From positions 124,001 to 188,000 of the forward strand of contig JAVHNS010000006.1 of assembly GCA_036872755.1 (NCBI GenBank): a DNA stretch of 64,000 bases. Direction: 5' to 3'. Below are positions 63,801 through 64,000 of the stretch, one piece after another. The DNA comes from Orbilia blumenaviensis (Eukaryota > Ascomycota > Orbiliomycetes > Orbiliales > Orbiliaceae). Below the pieces are notes generated by a model. The model was not told where the DNA came from and searched no databases. It worked only from the letters and a program-made list of their open reading frames with translations. A program made the position numbers and the translations under genes. Position 1 is the first letter of the stretch, and each line of letters opens with the position of its first letter.

Positions 63801-64000
63801 TTTAAATATTATTTTTAAAATAATTATTTTAATTATAAATAAAATGATTTTATTTTATTTTATTATTAATTTAAAATTATTGATTTTAAATAAAATTATT
63901 TTAAATTAAAATTTAATAAATTTTTTTATATTAACAAAATTAAATTTGCTAATGTTTATGAAAAAATAAATATAAAAAAAAAAAATTAAAAAAATTTTAG
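60315..64000 (+). mobile_element. RIP-destroyed LTR retrotransposon, unit 2 (cut by window end)
   Basis: After LTR copy 2 the sequence follows 54658-57790 of unit 1 at an offset of about 6,210-6,214 bases right up to the window end. It is therefore a second, tandem unit and not a simple flank. It is less mutated in two patches: C retained on the plus strand at 60.33-60.8 kb, G retained at 62.58-63.36 kb. Confidence 0.7.

Larger units (their letters stand above)
49011..64000. repeat. Extremely AT-rich, RIP-type hypermutated block
   Basis: From about 49.01 kb to the window end almost every base is A or T; many 60-base rows contain no G or C at all. Frames are destroyed throughout. The change from normal composition takes less than 100 bases. 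Copies of one LTR within the block differ almost only by C/T and G/A, the pattern RIP gives in duplicated DNA. Known for Pezizomycotina; such blocks are usually heterochromatin, and large ones can be centromeric. Between 49.01 and 52.57 kb I can recognise no element. Confidence 0.9.

Noticed and set aside
49011..64000. Mitochondrial DNA origin for the AT block
   Set aside because: It contains LTR copies related by C/T and G/A changes only and joins directly to nuclear-type genes; no mitochondrial gene or tRNA is visible.
49011..64000. CRISPR array, telomere repeat or satellite
   Set aside because: No regular short repeat with spacers, no TTAGGG runs, and the only long period is the 6.2-kb LTR unit.

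Overview
The window is nuclear DNA of a filamentous ascomycete (Pezizomycotina). Genes carry short introns (about 45 to 90 bases, GTANGT donors, CTAAC/CTAAT-like branch points). The gene families are typical of moulds: S28 secreted peptidase, two-domain chromate transporter, nucleoside-phosphorylase NLR, OTT_1508-like deaminase, F-box protein. The last 15 kb is an almost G/C-free block of the kind left by repeat-induced point mutation (RIP). I cannot fix the class or species.

Layout. 1.4-5.6 kb: two secreted-protein genes on the minus strand, a GPI-anchor-type S28 serine peptidase and an eight-cysteine secreted protein. 5.6-11.5 kb: a gene desert ending in a CT-rich promoter. 11.6-14.9 kb: a MARVEL (Nce102-like) membrane protein, then a disordered RG/GLG-repeat protein. 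17.6-24.8 kb: two convergent, apparently intronless, proline/acid-rich orphan proteins (569 and 1646 aa). 25.7-31.6 kb: an F-box-like protein, two orphans and a Nudix ADP-sugar pyrophosphatase. 32.9-33.1 kb: a 65-aa secreted peptide recovered only by splicing. 33.2-36.4 kb: a second desert. 36.4-48.5 kb: a candidate immunity/incompatibility-type neighbourhood with a stand-alone nucleoside phosphorylase-domain protein, a chromate transporter, a PNP/NB-ARC/TPR NLR of about 1248 aa, and an OTT_1508-like deaminase-fold protein.

49.0-64.0 kb: a sharply bounded AT-rich block without usable reading frames. Inside it I can align three copies of one LTR of about 557 bases, starting TG and ending CA in the least mutated copies. 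Two are direct copies 6,214 bases apart with a shared internal region that continues past the second LTR (a tandem LTR-retrotransposon array), and one is inverted. Differences between copies are overwhelmingly C/T and G/A, as RIP predicts, and the residual C or G is segregated by strand in patches.

Exon coordinates below come from reading splice signals by eye and checking that every phase closes; none has transcript support here. The most interesting unit is the NLR plus deaminase pair lying against the hypermutated block.
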